From GCA-2684655 sp045105235 (GTDB lineage: Bacteria; Planctomycetota; UBA1135; UBA2386), in NCBI GenBank assembly GCA_045105235.1, contig JBGCDH010000024.1, forward strand, positions 202,564 to 266,563: a DNA stretch of 64,000 bases, given 5' to 3'. Made by a program: the position numbers and the translations under genes. Within the stretch, counting starts at the first letter, position 1; the number at the start of each line of letters is the position of its first letter. The notes beneath the pieces were generated by a model. That model was not told the origin of the DNA, made no database searches, and was given only the letters and a program-made list of their open reading frames with translations. This document shows, in pieces, positions 9,435-17,737 of the stretch.

Positions 9435-11174
9435 ATGCATAGCTCCTTCTTCACGACCGCAGCGTCGCCATACGTATCTTCGTTCACGGCCCGCCTCATC
9501 GCGCTCGCCCTCCTGCTTGCCGGTGCCTGCGCCCAGCAGGCAGACCTCGTGCTCCGCAACGGCAAGATCGTCACGGTCGACGAACGACGCGGCACCGTGC
9601 AGGCGCTCGCAGCTCGCGGCGGTCGCATTCTCGCGGTCGGCAGCGATGAGAACGTCCGCCGCTTTATCGGCGGCGAAACACGCGTGATCGATCTGCGCGG
9701 ACGTCTCGCTGTGCCTGGCTTTATCGAGGGCCACGCCCACTTCACCGGCGTCGGCGAGATGACGCAGATCCTGGATCTGACCAAGGTCGAAAGCTGGGAC
9801 CAGGTCGTGCGCATGGTGGGCGATGCTGCCAAGAACAAGCAGCCCGGTGAATGGATCGTCGGCCGCGGCTGGCACCAGGAGAAATGGCAGCAAGCTCCCG
9901 AAGGCGGCGTGAAGGGCTTCCCGAGCCACGAGTCCGTCAGCGCCGCGACCCCAAGCAATCCCGTGGCGCTGACACACGCGAGCGGCCACGCGGCGTTTTT
10001 TAACGCGAAGGCGATGGAGATCGCCGGCATCACCAAGGACACCAAGAACCCCGCTGGTGGCGAGATCATCAAGAAGGCAAACGGCGAGCCGACCGGTGTC
10101 TTTAGCGAGACAGCCGCTGGCTTGGTCTCGCGCCACCAACGTGGCCGAGAGCTTCGTCGCACGGCAGCCCAACGCCGCGACGCCATTCGTCGCCAGACAC
10201 TTCTTGCGGCGGAAGAATGCCTGCGTAAGGGGGTCACCAGCTTTCAGGACGCCGGCAGCAACTTTGCCACAATCGACGTCTTTCGCGAGATGGCCGAACG
10301 CGGCGAGCTTCCGGTTCGCCTTTGGGTCATGGTCCGAACCAGCATCCGCGACCTAGAACGACGCATACAGAACTACCGAATGGTGGGCGTAGGCGACCAC
10401 TTTTTGACCGTGCGCGCACTAAAGCGCAGCATCGATGGCGCCCTCGGCTCGCGTGGCGCATGGCTGCTCGAACCCTACAGCGACGCCCCCGAGTCCAGCG
10501 GCCTCGAGACGGCAACCGTCGAGAGCGTCACCCGAATGGCCGAGCTCGGCCTCCAGCATGGCTTTCAGGTCTGCGTGCACGCCATCGGCGACCGCGCCAA
10601 CCGAGAAGTCTTCGACATCTACGAGAAAGTCTGGGGCGAAACCGACAGCCACGCGCTGCGCTGGCGCATCGAGCACGCCCAACACCTTCACCCGGACGAT
10701 ATCCCGCGCTTCGGCAAGCTCGGAGTCATCGCATCGATGCAGGGCGTGCACTGCACCTCGGACGCCCCCTACGTCATCCCGCGCCTCGGCGAGCAGCGCG
10801 CCCGCGAAGGTGCCTACGTTTGGCAAAAGCTCCGCCAGACAGGCGCCGTTGTCACCAATGGAAGCGACGCCCCCGTCGAGGATGTCGACCCGATCGCCTC
10901 ATTTTATGCTTCGGTGTCGCGACGCCTGAAGGACGGCAGCACGTTTTATCCGGAGCAAGCGATGACGCGGATGGAGGCGCTGCGTTCGTACACAATCGAT
11001 TGTGCTTTCGCTGCGTTTGAGGAGGACATCAAGGGCTCGCTGGTGCCGGGGAAGCTTGCGGATGTAGTGGTGCTGTCGAAGGACATCCTGACGGTGCCCG
11101 AGACCGAGATCCTGGAGGCGCGCGTCGACATGACGATTGTCGGCGGCAAGGTTGCCTTCGATGCGACACGGTGA
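9435..11174 (+). CDS. exported YtcJ-type amidohydrolase
   Basis: Metal-dependent hydrolase of the amidohydrolase_3 (YtcJ-like) branch, 579 residues; the substrate is unknown, but relatives hydrolyse amides or cyclic amides. An N-terminal signal sequence (LIALALLLAGACAQQ) suggests export. LVLRNGKIVTVD is the usual N-terminal beta-sandwich start, PGFIEGHAHFTG carries the HxH metal ligands, GFQVCVHAIGDRAN and RIEHAQHLHPDDI hold further histidines, and NGSDAPVEDVDP holds the catalytic Asp region. The closing LVPGKLADVVVLSKDIL is the conserved end of the sandwich domain. It stands alone between the repeat spacer and a transposase. Confidence 0.88.
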   Translation: MHSSFFTTAASPYVSSFTARLIALALLLAGACAQQADLVLRNGKIVTVDERRGTVQALAARGGRILAVGSDENVRRFIGGETRVIDLRGRLAVPGFIEGHAHFTGVGEMTQILDLTKVESWDQVVRMVGDAAKNKQPGEWIVGRGWHQEKWQQAPEGGVKGFPSHESVSAATPSNPVALTHASGHAAFFNAKAMEIAGITKDTKNPAGGEIIKKANGEPTGVFSETAAGLVSRHQRGRELRRTAAQRRDAIRRQTLLAAEECLRKGVTSFQDAGSNFATIDVFREMAERGELPVRLWVMVRTSIRDLERRIQNYRMVGVGDHFLTVRALKRSIDGALGSRGAWLLEPYSDAPESSGLETATVESVTRMAELGLQHGFQVCVHAIGDRANREVFDIYEKVWGETDSHALRWRIEHAQHLHPDDIPRFGKLGVIASMQGVHCTSDAPYVIPRLGEQRAREGAYVWQKLRQTGAVVTNGSDAPVEDVDPIASFYASVSRRLKDGSTFYPEQAMTRMEALRSYTIDCAFAAFEEDIKGSLVPGKLADVVVLSKDILTVPETEILEARVDMTIVGGKVAFDATR

Positions 11175-11277
11175 CGCCCGCAGGCCCACCTGCTGAGCTG
11201 AATAAGGGCCTGGAGGTATTTCCTTCCGTTTTCGACCAGAACGAGGCGAGCTCACTGCACTGCTAGTGCCGTCAGTA

Positions 11278-11291
11278 AGGAGGATCCTCCT
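11278..11291. repeat. 14-bp perfect palindrome
   Basis: AGGAGGATCCTCCT lies 24 bases upstream of the transposase start. It could bind a dimeric regulator or be an element-end remnant. The gene's usable Shine-Dalgarno is a separate AGGAG at 11304-11308, 7 bases before the ATG. Confidence 0.4.
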
Positions 11292-11315
11292 CCGCTGTGG
11301 CACAGGAGTCCGCAG

Positions 11316-12422
11316 ATGCCCTTCCGACCCCCGCGCTGCCCGGCGCCAGATTGCCCGCAACACCTAGACCCAGACCCCAACTTCTTTCAGCGAAGGGGCT
11401 TCTACTGGGTGCACTGCAGGCCCCACCCCATACAGCGGTTTCGCTGTAAGACCTGTGGAAGCTCGTTTTCTGAACAGACATTTCGCGCGGACTACCGAGA
11501 CCAAAAACCGGCCGTCAACGCTCGACTGATCGAGCTCGTCTCTTCTGGGGTCGGCGTCCGTCAGTGCGGCCGCCTGCTGGGCCTCAACGTTCACGGCATC
11601 CTCTACAAGCAGCGCAAGATCGCGCGCACGCTGCTGCAGCTGCACGAGAATTTCTCAGCGCAGCTTCACCCGAGCGGGACGACGCGAGGCAGTGGCCAAA
11701 CGTCGACAACCAAACGGAGCTACACCTTCCAACTCGACGAGGAAGAGAGCTTCGAGAAGATGCCCATCAGGCCCCTCACCGTCCCCATTGTGATTGAGCG
11801 AGACACGATGTTTGTCGTCGCGACGAGCGTAGGCCCGATCCGCCGTCTTGCCCGAGCTGGCTCGAAACGACGCAAGCGGCAGGATCTCGATGAGCAGATG
11901 CACGGCCGGCGAGCAGACACCAGCCGCGCGCGCGTAAGGGACGTCTTGCTCGAAGTTCACCGACGAACACCGGGCCACATGATCGCGTTCGAAACCGACC
12001 GCAAATCCAGCTACCGAAATTTGATACGTCAAATTTTCGCCGGCAGCGCTGTGCACATCACCGAATCTGGCAAGGCCCCGCGCACGCCAAACAGCTTGCT
12101 GTTTCCAATCAACAACACGATCGAAATATCGCGCGACAACTGCAGCCGCCTACGTCGTCGCAGCTGGCACTTCACGAAGACCGAGGCTGGGCTACGCGAC
12201 AACCTGTGGATCTTCACCGTCTATCGCAACTACATACGAAAGCGCTTCAACCGCGACGAAGCCGGGCAAACGCCCGCGAAGATGCTCGGCCTTGTGCCCC
12301 GCGCATTGAGCTTTGAAGAGCTGGCGAGGTGGCGACAGGACTGGGGCGAACGAAGCCCTAGCCCCCTACGCCGCAACGGCCACCCTTCCGCGCGTCCGGA
12401 CGGGCAGCCGACAGGTAAGTAG
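11316..12422 (+). CDS. IS1-like transposase with zinc ribbon
   Basis: A 368-residue protein with an N-terminal zinc ribbon (CPAPDCPQH and RFRCKTCGSSF), a helix-turn-helix-like segment (VSSGVGVRQCGRLLGLNVHG) and a DDE-type core resembling IS1 transposases: TFQLDEEESFEKM for the first acid, IAFETDRKSSYRNLI for the second, and RRRSWHFTKTEAGLRDNLW near the conserved C-terminal region. Its start is supported by AGGAG 7 bases upstream. I could not find terminal inverted repeats or target-site duplications in the short flanks, so it may be an orphan copy or domesticated. The last 30 residues are basic and low-complexity. Confidence 0.72.
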   Translation: MPFRPPRCPAPDCPQHLDPDPNFFQRRGFYWVHCRPHPIQRFRCKTCGSSFSEQTFRADYRDQKPAVNARLIELVSSGVGVRQCGRLLGLNVHGILYKQRKIARTLLQLHENFSAQLHPSGTTRGSGQTSTTKRSYTFQLDEEESFEKMPIRPLTVPIVIERDTMFVVATSVGPIRRLARAGSKRRKRQDLDEQMHGRRADTSRARVRDVLLEVHRRTPGHMIAFETDRKSSYRNLIRQIFAGSAVHITESGKAPRTPNSLLFPINNTIEISRDNCSRLRRRSWHFTKTEAGLRDNLWIFTVYRNYIRKRFNRDEAGQTPAKMLGLVPRALSFEELARWRQDWGERSPSPLRRNGHPSARPDGQPTGK

Positions 12423-12465
12423 CTACCTGGCTAGACCGCGGCGAGCGCTCCGCGCGAAGCAGCGC

Positions 12466-12482
12466 CGCCGGCCGGGCCGGCG
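12466..12482. terminator. possible bidirectional hairpin
   Basis: CGCCGGCC and GGCCGGCG separated by one base, between the convergent transposase and lipoprotein genes. No T run is present, so termination is only a guess from position. Confidence 0.3.
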
Positions 12483-12514
12483 TAAACCGTATCCACGCCA
12501 TTCATCAGCCAAGA

Positions 12515-15500
12515 CTATTGCCCACCGACGTTGGTGCGGAGGCGGCGCAGGCCCTGACCGCCCGAGCGATCCCCCGCCACGACCTCAATTTGCCCGTCCG
12601 CATTCGCGTCGAGCACAACCGCATCGATGTCAGCATCCACGCCCTCGGCTACCGGTGACACCACCAGACGCGCGCTAAGTGATACGCCGTCCGCAACGGG
12701 CCTTATCAGCCGGATCTCGCTTCGGTCAGACGAAGCTTCATCATCGATCAGGAGGAAGCCGTTGGCCAGCGTGCGCGCACCGCGATCAAACTCGAACGCG
12801 CGAATCGCGGAGGCGGCATACGGCGCCGCAAACTTCGCGTATTCAAGCGAGGGCACGCCAACCACGCTGCCGGTCGCAGCATCCTGCTCGAAGACGAGCA
12901 AGCGGTAGGCGCGGTTGCCAGCGCCCAGATCCTCGACGGTCAGGACGATGAGGTCGTCGCGCGCGTCGTCGCCCACGGCGCTACCGGCGATTCGCACGAT
13001 CTGCTGGTTGGCCGGCATGTCGACAAACGTTGACTGGTAGCCGTTGCTCGCATCGAAGACCACGACGCGCCCAGGGTTCGCCGCGTCCACGACGACGACG
13101 TCCTGGGACAGCCTGTTGCGCTGGAGATCGACGATGGGCGGCAGCTCGCCACGGCGGAGCAGCGCCATGCCAGCCGACAGCAGCGCTTCGCCGTTCCACA
13201 GCGACTCGGCTGTAACGGCGCCCGTGCCGGCGTCAATCCGGCCACGAACGAGTGATGCGGCCGGCGCGCCGTTGGCGGCTTGCAGCCCGACCAGGTCTCT
13301 GACCGTGCGGGCGGCGGAGTCGGGGCCGGTTAGGACGCGCAGGATCTGCACGGGGCCGCCGAGATCGAAGTCCGACAGCGGCACAATCGACGGCGAACCA
13401 CCGGCTGATGGCCCGACGCCCGTGATGCGGCTGATCCGGTTTTGCCCACCGGGGCTTGGATCGGTCGCAACCACCTCGATCACGTCGGCCGGCGAGTTGT
13501 AGAACAGTCGCTCGACCTGGTAGCGCACCTGCGGGCCCGCAGTGAGGCCGACGACGACCGGCGTGTAGGAACCGTTCGGGTTCGAGACGTGCAGACGGCC
13601 GTCGCTGACGATGTCCGTGCTGCCATCCCCGTTGCCGTCGATCAGGCCCGGCAAGGCGGTTGGCGCACCAGCCGAAGGCAGCACGCCATCGAGTTTGCCG
13701 GCGACTCCGGCAAGCGCCGAAGCACGGTAGTTGTAGTGACGTTCCGCCTGCTGCAGCCCATTCGGACCGGGAGCCTCGGCGGTCACGAGGTCAAGCAACC
13801 GGTCCCCATTGACGTCGACGAGCTGCCAGTTGGAACCGTCGACCTCCCCCTCACCCGCGATGATCTCAAGCGTGTTCGGATCGCGCGCGCGCAAGTTGTC
13901 GATGATCCGACGCCAAACGGGCGGCCCGCTTGCACGCCGTGCATAGATCCAGACGTCGCCGACGCGCGTGGTCGGGCTGTCGTCGCCAGCAAGAACGAGC
14001 ATCAGATCCGAGCCGACAATGCCGGCCGAATTGCCGTCGATGTCCGCGGTAAAGATCTTTTCGAGCTTCGAACCAAGGATGTCGAAGACCTCGGAGTCCA
14101 GGTCATCGCTGACCAAGCTCCAAGCGCTCGTGAAGCCCCCGGTGGGAACCTGTGACAGTTCCAGCACATCGATGAGGCTGCGGCTGCCGCCAGTGCGCTG
14201 GCGCACGACCACGAGGCCCGCACGAGCGTTGCCGATCGGGCGCCACGACTCCATGAGCCATGGATCGATGAGGTCCGGCGTGCCCGCTGCGGGCGGCGGC
14301 AGTGGCGGCAACGGCTGCGGCAGACCTTGGGTTACGTCACCATTGCCGTCGAGCCCAAAGCTCCACATATGCAGCAGGCCGGGGCGCGCAACCGTCGCGA
14401 GCTCCGTGCCCTGCGTGCCGAAGACCAGCTCGTAGGTGTCTGGATCGCCATCGAAGTCCCCGCCAACGGGGCGGATGTTGACCGGCGGCGTGCCGGCAAT
14501 CTCAAAGGTCTCGACCGGTCCGTCGATCACGGACCAGCCAACGCCATCGCGAATGACGCGCGTCAGCTGGATGTCGATCCTCTTGAAAAGGTTGGGCGCA
14601 GTGCCAAGCGTCTGCTCGGACCACGTAAAGAAGACGGCAACCGAGCGGGCGTCGGCGCCCGTTCCGAGCGTGAACCCAAGTGGCGTCGCACCGCGAGCGT
14701 TGAGGGTCGTGTTGCTGGTGCCAATCGGCAGCGGCTCCGCGCCGTTTGCCTCGGACCAGGTCACGTAGTTGAACTCGTTGTTGATCCACACCAGGCAGTC
14801 CGGACGATTCGGATCCACGTCGGTCGGAACGATGTCGAAGACACCGTTCGTAAACTGCGGGAACCAGTCGAAGATATCGGGAGCCGGAACGATCTGCTTT
14901 GGCTCGAAGCGCTGGTTGAGCCCCAGGCGCGTCTCTTGCGTGCTGGCACCACCCTGGGTGAAGAAGATGTCCCGCGTCTGCTGCGTGATGTCGTTGCCGC
15001 TCGACCAGAACCTGCGAGCCAGCGGCAGCAGGTTGTCGGTGAAGTCGACGAACGGCAGCGTGCTCAAGCGAGTGGGGCCCGCCGTCGCCTCATCCTCCAG
15101 CGGCAGCCCTGCCAGCGGGCTGTTGCCGGCACCAAGAACCGATACCACCACATCGACGACGACGTCGAGCGCCGGGTTGTTGGCGCCGTCCGAGATGACG
15201 GGCAGGCCAAGCCCTTCGTCCGCCACCACGTTCCAGATCACGTACTGCGCGCGTCGCTCAAGCGGAGCCAACGTAAACGTCTCGGCCGTGCGCGGATCGT
15301 CGCTCTCAACGCGTGTGATCGTGAACTTGGTGCCGAGAATGGTGTAAAACGCGTCGAGCTGCAGCAGCATCGGCAGCGTCGGCGACGGGTTGTAGACCTC
15401 GACGGTGATCGGCAGACGGAGCCACGGACGCAGGGGGTCGCCCTGGTTGAGCTGCACGTTGCTCGGATCCACGACCGAGGCCGACTCGATGCGCGGGGCA

Positions 15501-16513
15501 AAGCCGACCTGCTCACCCGGACGGTTGACGAGCACCGGATCGCCGAACTTCACGACCGGCGGCACACCGGCGCGATCGGGGCTGTAGGACTCGCTGTGCT
15601 GCAGGCTGACCCAGAAGTTGCCGTATGTGCCGAGCGGCACGCCGAGAGCGATCGGATCAAAGCTGAAGACAACGCGCGATCGGACGCGCCCATCTGGCTC
15701 CACCGACTCTTCGATCTCGGTTGGTGACAGCGGCGGCAGCAGCGTGAAATCGCTCGCGGTCGGCGTGTCGTTGGTCAGCGCGTAGCGGAACGAGAAGTCC
15801 GTCGTTTCGCGGTCGCCGCCGAAATCCCGCAGGATGCAGGACACGACAAACTCGCTCTCCGGATTGTTGGCCGAGCCGCGAATCATGAAGACTTCCGAGA
15901 TCTCTGAAAGCTCGCGCCCCAGGACTCGATCGCCAAACACCTGGAAGGCCGGTGGAACCGCCGGATCCGCGCTATCAAACGCGGCATCGAACTCGTCCTC
16001 GAGCACGGCGATTGCATAGAGCGACACGCCACGCACTTCGACCTGACCAAGGTCGGCCGCATGATTCCAAGAGTACTGCACGGCACCGTTGCCGCCGGCC
16101 GTCGACAGCAACACGTTGTCGCCGCCGTCGACGTCCAGCGCGACGCCCGTCGGCACACCCTGCGCATCGTAGAGCGCGAGGCTGCTGGACGGGACGCGCA
16201 CACGCCCCTGGCCGATGTCGTACTCAAAACGAACGCGCAGACGCCGCCCTTCGCGCTGGGCGAAGTCGAGCGCCAGCAGCGTGCGATCATCGTCTGGCTG
16301 GCGATCGTTCGTGCGCAGGCTGACAACGATCGGAGCCGGCCCGGATGGGCCGCCGTTGCCGCCGCCGCCGCTGCCAAGGCCAACGCCAATGGCGGCTGGG
16401 CCACAGCTCGTGGCGAGCAAGCAAAGGCCTGCGAGCAGTCCGGCACGAACCGAGCGGTTCGGCTGCGGAGTTCGCGCGGCGAGGACGCGAGAGTTGGAGT
16501 TCGAGGATTGCAT
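12515..16513 (-). CDS. large FG-GAP/VCBS-like lipoprotein
   Basis: A predicted lipoprotein of 1,332 residues. The signal sequence ends LLAGLCLLATSCGPAAIG, with Cys as the lipidation site, followed by a Gly-rich linker. The N-terminal half is beta-rich without a recognised domain. The C-terminal half (about residue 620 on) has repeated Asp-rich Ca-binding-like loops typical of FG-GAP/VCBS beta-propellers: GGDFDGDPDTYELVFGTQG, VDVNGDRLLDLVTAEAPG, LIDGNGDGSTDIVSDGRL, VVLDANADGQIEVVAGDRSG. It probably folds as a propeller on the outside of the inner or outer membrane; ligand unknown. Start ATG at 16513 fits the signal peptide; an in-frame TTG at 16591 would add a leader. Confidence 0.75.
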   Translation of the reverse strand: MQSSNSNSRVLAARTPQPNRSVRAGLLAGLCLLATSCGPAAIGVGLGSGGGGNGGPSGPAPIVVSLRTNDRQPDDDRTLLALDFAQREGRRLRVRFEYDIGQGRVRVPSSSLALYDAQGVPTGVALDVDGGDNVLLSTAGGNGAVQYSWNHAADLGQVEVRGVSLYAIAVLEDEFDAAFDSADPAVPPAFQVFGDRVLGRELSEISEVFMIRGSANNPESEFVVSCILRDFGGDRETTDFSFRYALTNDTPTASDFTLLPPLSPTEIEESVEPDGRVRSRVVFSFDPIALGVPLGTYGNFWVSLQHSESYSPDRAGVPPVVKFGDPVLVNRPGEQVGFAPRIESASVVDPSNVQLNQGDPLRPWLRLPITVEVYNPSPTLPMLLQLDAFYTILGTKFTITRVESDDPRTAETFTLAPLERRAQYVIWNVVADEGLGLPVISDGANNPALDVVVDVVVSVLGAGNSPLAGLPLEDEATAGPTRLSTLPFVDFTDNLLPLARRFWSSGNDITQQTRDIFFTQGGASTQETRLGLNQRFEPKQIVPAPDIFDWFPQFTNGVFDIVPTDVDPNRPDCLVWINNEFNYVTWSEANGAEPLPIGTSNTTLNARGATPLGFTLGTGADARSVAVFFTWSEQTLGTAPNLFKRIDIQLTRVIRDGVGWSVIDGPVETFEIAGTPPVNIRPVGGDFDGDPDTYELVFGTQGTELATVARPGLLHMWSFGLDGNGDVTQGLPQPLPPLPPPAAGTPDLIDPWLMESWRPIGNARAGLVVVRQRTGGSRSLIDVLELSQVPTGGFTSAWSLVSDDLDSEVFDILGSKLEKIFTADIDGNSAGIVGSDLMLVLAGDDSPTTRVGDVWIYARRASGPPVWRRIIDNLRARDPNTLEIIAGEGEVDGSNWQLVDVNGDRLLDLVTAEAPGPNGLQQAERHYNYRASALAGVAGKLDGVLPSAGAPTALPGLIDGNGDGSTDIVSDGRLHVSNPNGSYTPVVVGLTAGPQVRYQVERLFYNSPADVIEVVATDPSPGGQNRISRITGVGPSAGGSPSIVPLSDFDLGGPVQILRVLTGPDSAARTVRDLVGLQAANGAPAASLVRGRIDAGTGAVTAESLWNGEALLSAGMALLRRGELPPIVDLQRNRLSQDVVVVDAANPGRVVVFDASNGYQSTFVDMPANQQIVRIAGSAVGDDARDDLIVLTVEDLGAGNRAYRLLVFEQDAATGSVVGVPSLEYAKFAAPYAASAIRAFEFDRGARTLANGFLLIDDEASSDRSEIRLIRPVADGVSLSARLVVSPVAEGVDADIDAVVLDANADGQIEVVAGDRSGGQGLRRLRTNVGGQ

Positions 16514-16612
16514 AGTCTTGTCGCTTCGTGACCGAGGAAGCGGAGCGCGTGGCGCGGCTTGCACCGCGATCGCGCCAAAAGGTTGGACCAAAATGTGAAA
16601 ACGGAGCGGCGC

Positions 16613-17611
16613 CTACTTCTTGGCAGGAACCAGTCGAATCGTCCGGGTGAATGTCTCCTCCGCGCGGATGCGCAGACGCACCCAGTTGTCCGTGCCCATT
16701 GCCAGGCCATTCAGGGTGCCTCGCGCCCGCAGCGCCAGGTTGTTGAGCTCGTCCGGCTGCACTTCGAGGGCGCTGTAGTCGCCGCCGTTGATGGAGGCCT
16801 CGACGGTAACCGGCTCTTCTTCGTCTTCGTCCGTATCGATGCGAATGCGCACATCGAGAGGCATCGAAACACCCGTCACTTCGGACTTGTTGCGAGCCGG
16901 CTGCACCATCTCCACGGCACAGCGAAGCTGGTTTTGATAGCGCTCGTCGAAGCCCACCTTGAGATCGTTCGCGATCTTGCGCGCGGCGATCCGCATCGCG
17001 GACCGCTTGAGCGCATCGATGGTCGTCTCCGTCTGGTCGCTGGTCCAAAACGGCGGCAGCACCAGCGACTGCAAGCCCGGCCAGCTAACGAGGTCGTTGC
17101 GATCAAAGAAGCTGAGTTCGACCACGTCCCCGGTGATGCTGCGTTCGGCGCGGTTGTCCTCGCTATTGGCAAACGTGCAGGAGGCATTCATCGCAACGCG
17201 ATAGGCCGAATCTTCGACGAGTAGACCACCGACCCACGTCACCAACCAAAGGCCTCCCGATGCGAGAAATCCCGAAGTGCCTTCGTGGGAACACACAATC
17301 GGCTCCTCCTGACGCATCGTCAGCGTCAGATCCGGCGCGATCGCACGCAGATCTCGCTTGGTGCCAATCATCGACCCGGTATCGAGCGCACGCAGCTCCT
17401 GTGCGAGCAGCTCCGTCAGCTCCTCCGCAGGAACCTCCACGGTCTCTTCGCCATAGCGAATGTGCATCGGGCTCTCGTCCGCATCCCACTGCACCAGAAC
17501 CACCATTGGCACTGGCGGCTGATCGCGCAACTCGTCCAGATCCGACGTCGACGCGCATCCCGAAGCGAACAGCAGGAGCGCCGGCAGCAATGCGGGCGCC
17601 AACCGGTTCAT
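16613..17611 (-). CDS. hypothetical lipoprotein
   Basis: A 332-residue predicted lipoprotein (APALLPALLLFASGCAST, lipobox Cys about residue 19). I do not recognise the family. Visible features are a hydrophobic patch (LASGGLWLVTWVGGLLV), a Trp/Pro segment (WPGLQSLVLPPFWTSDQTET), and a C-terminal beta-rich part with an Asp/Glu-rich turn (DTDEDEEEPVTVEASINGG). The start ATG at 17611 is chosen because the signal peptide begins there; 25 in-frame codons upstream are Arg-rich and unlikely to be translated. It lies between the FG-GAP lipoprotein and the giant kinase, all on the minus strand, with spacings of about 100-125 bases, so the three may be co-transcribed. Confidence 0.6.
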   Translation of the reverse strand: MNRLAPALLPALLLFASGCASTSDLDELRDQPPVPMVVLVQWDADESPMHIRYGEETVEVPAEELTELLAQELRALDTGSMIGTKRDLRAIAPDLTLTMRQEEPIVCSHEGTSGFLASGGLWLVTWVGGLLVEDSAYRVAMNASCTFANSEDNRAERSITGDVVELSFFDRNDLVSWPGLQSLVLPPFWTSDQTETTIDALKRSAMRIAARKIANDLKVGFDERYQNQLRCAVEMVQPARNKSEVTGVSMPLDVRIRIDTDEDEEEPVTVEASINGGDYSALEVQPDELNNLALRARGTLNGLAMGTDNWVRLRIRAEETFTRTIRLVPAKK

Positions 17612-17737
17612 ACGGCAAGCGGTTGGGCGAACGGGAGAACGCCGGCGCGAGGCGCACAACGACTGGGATCTGGCAATTGGATACATAGCGAGGCAAACGC
17701 GTCGCGAAACGCGCCTGGCATTATACCCCGGACGCTA

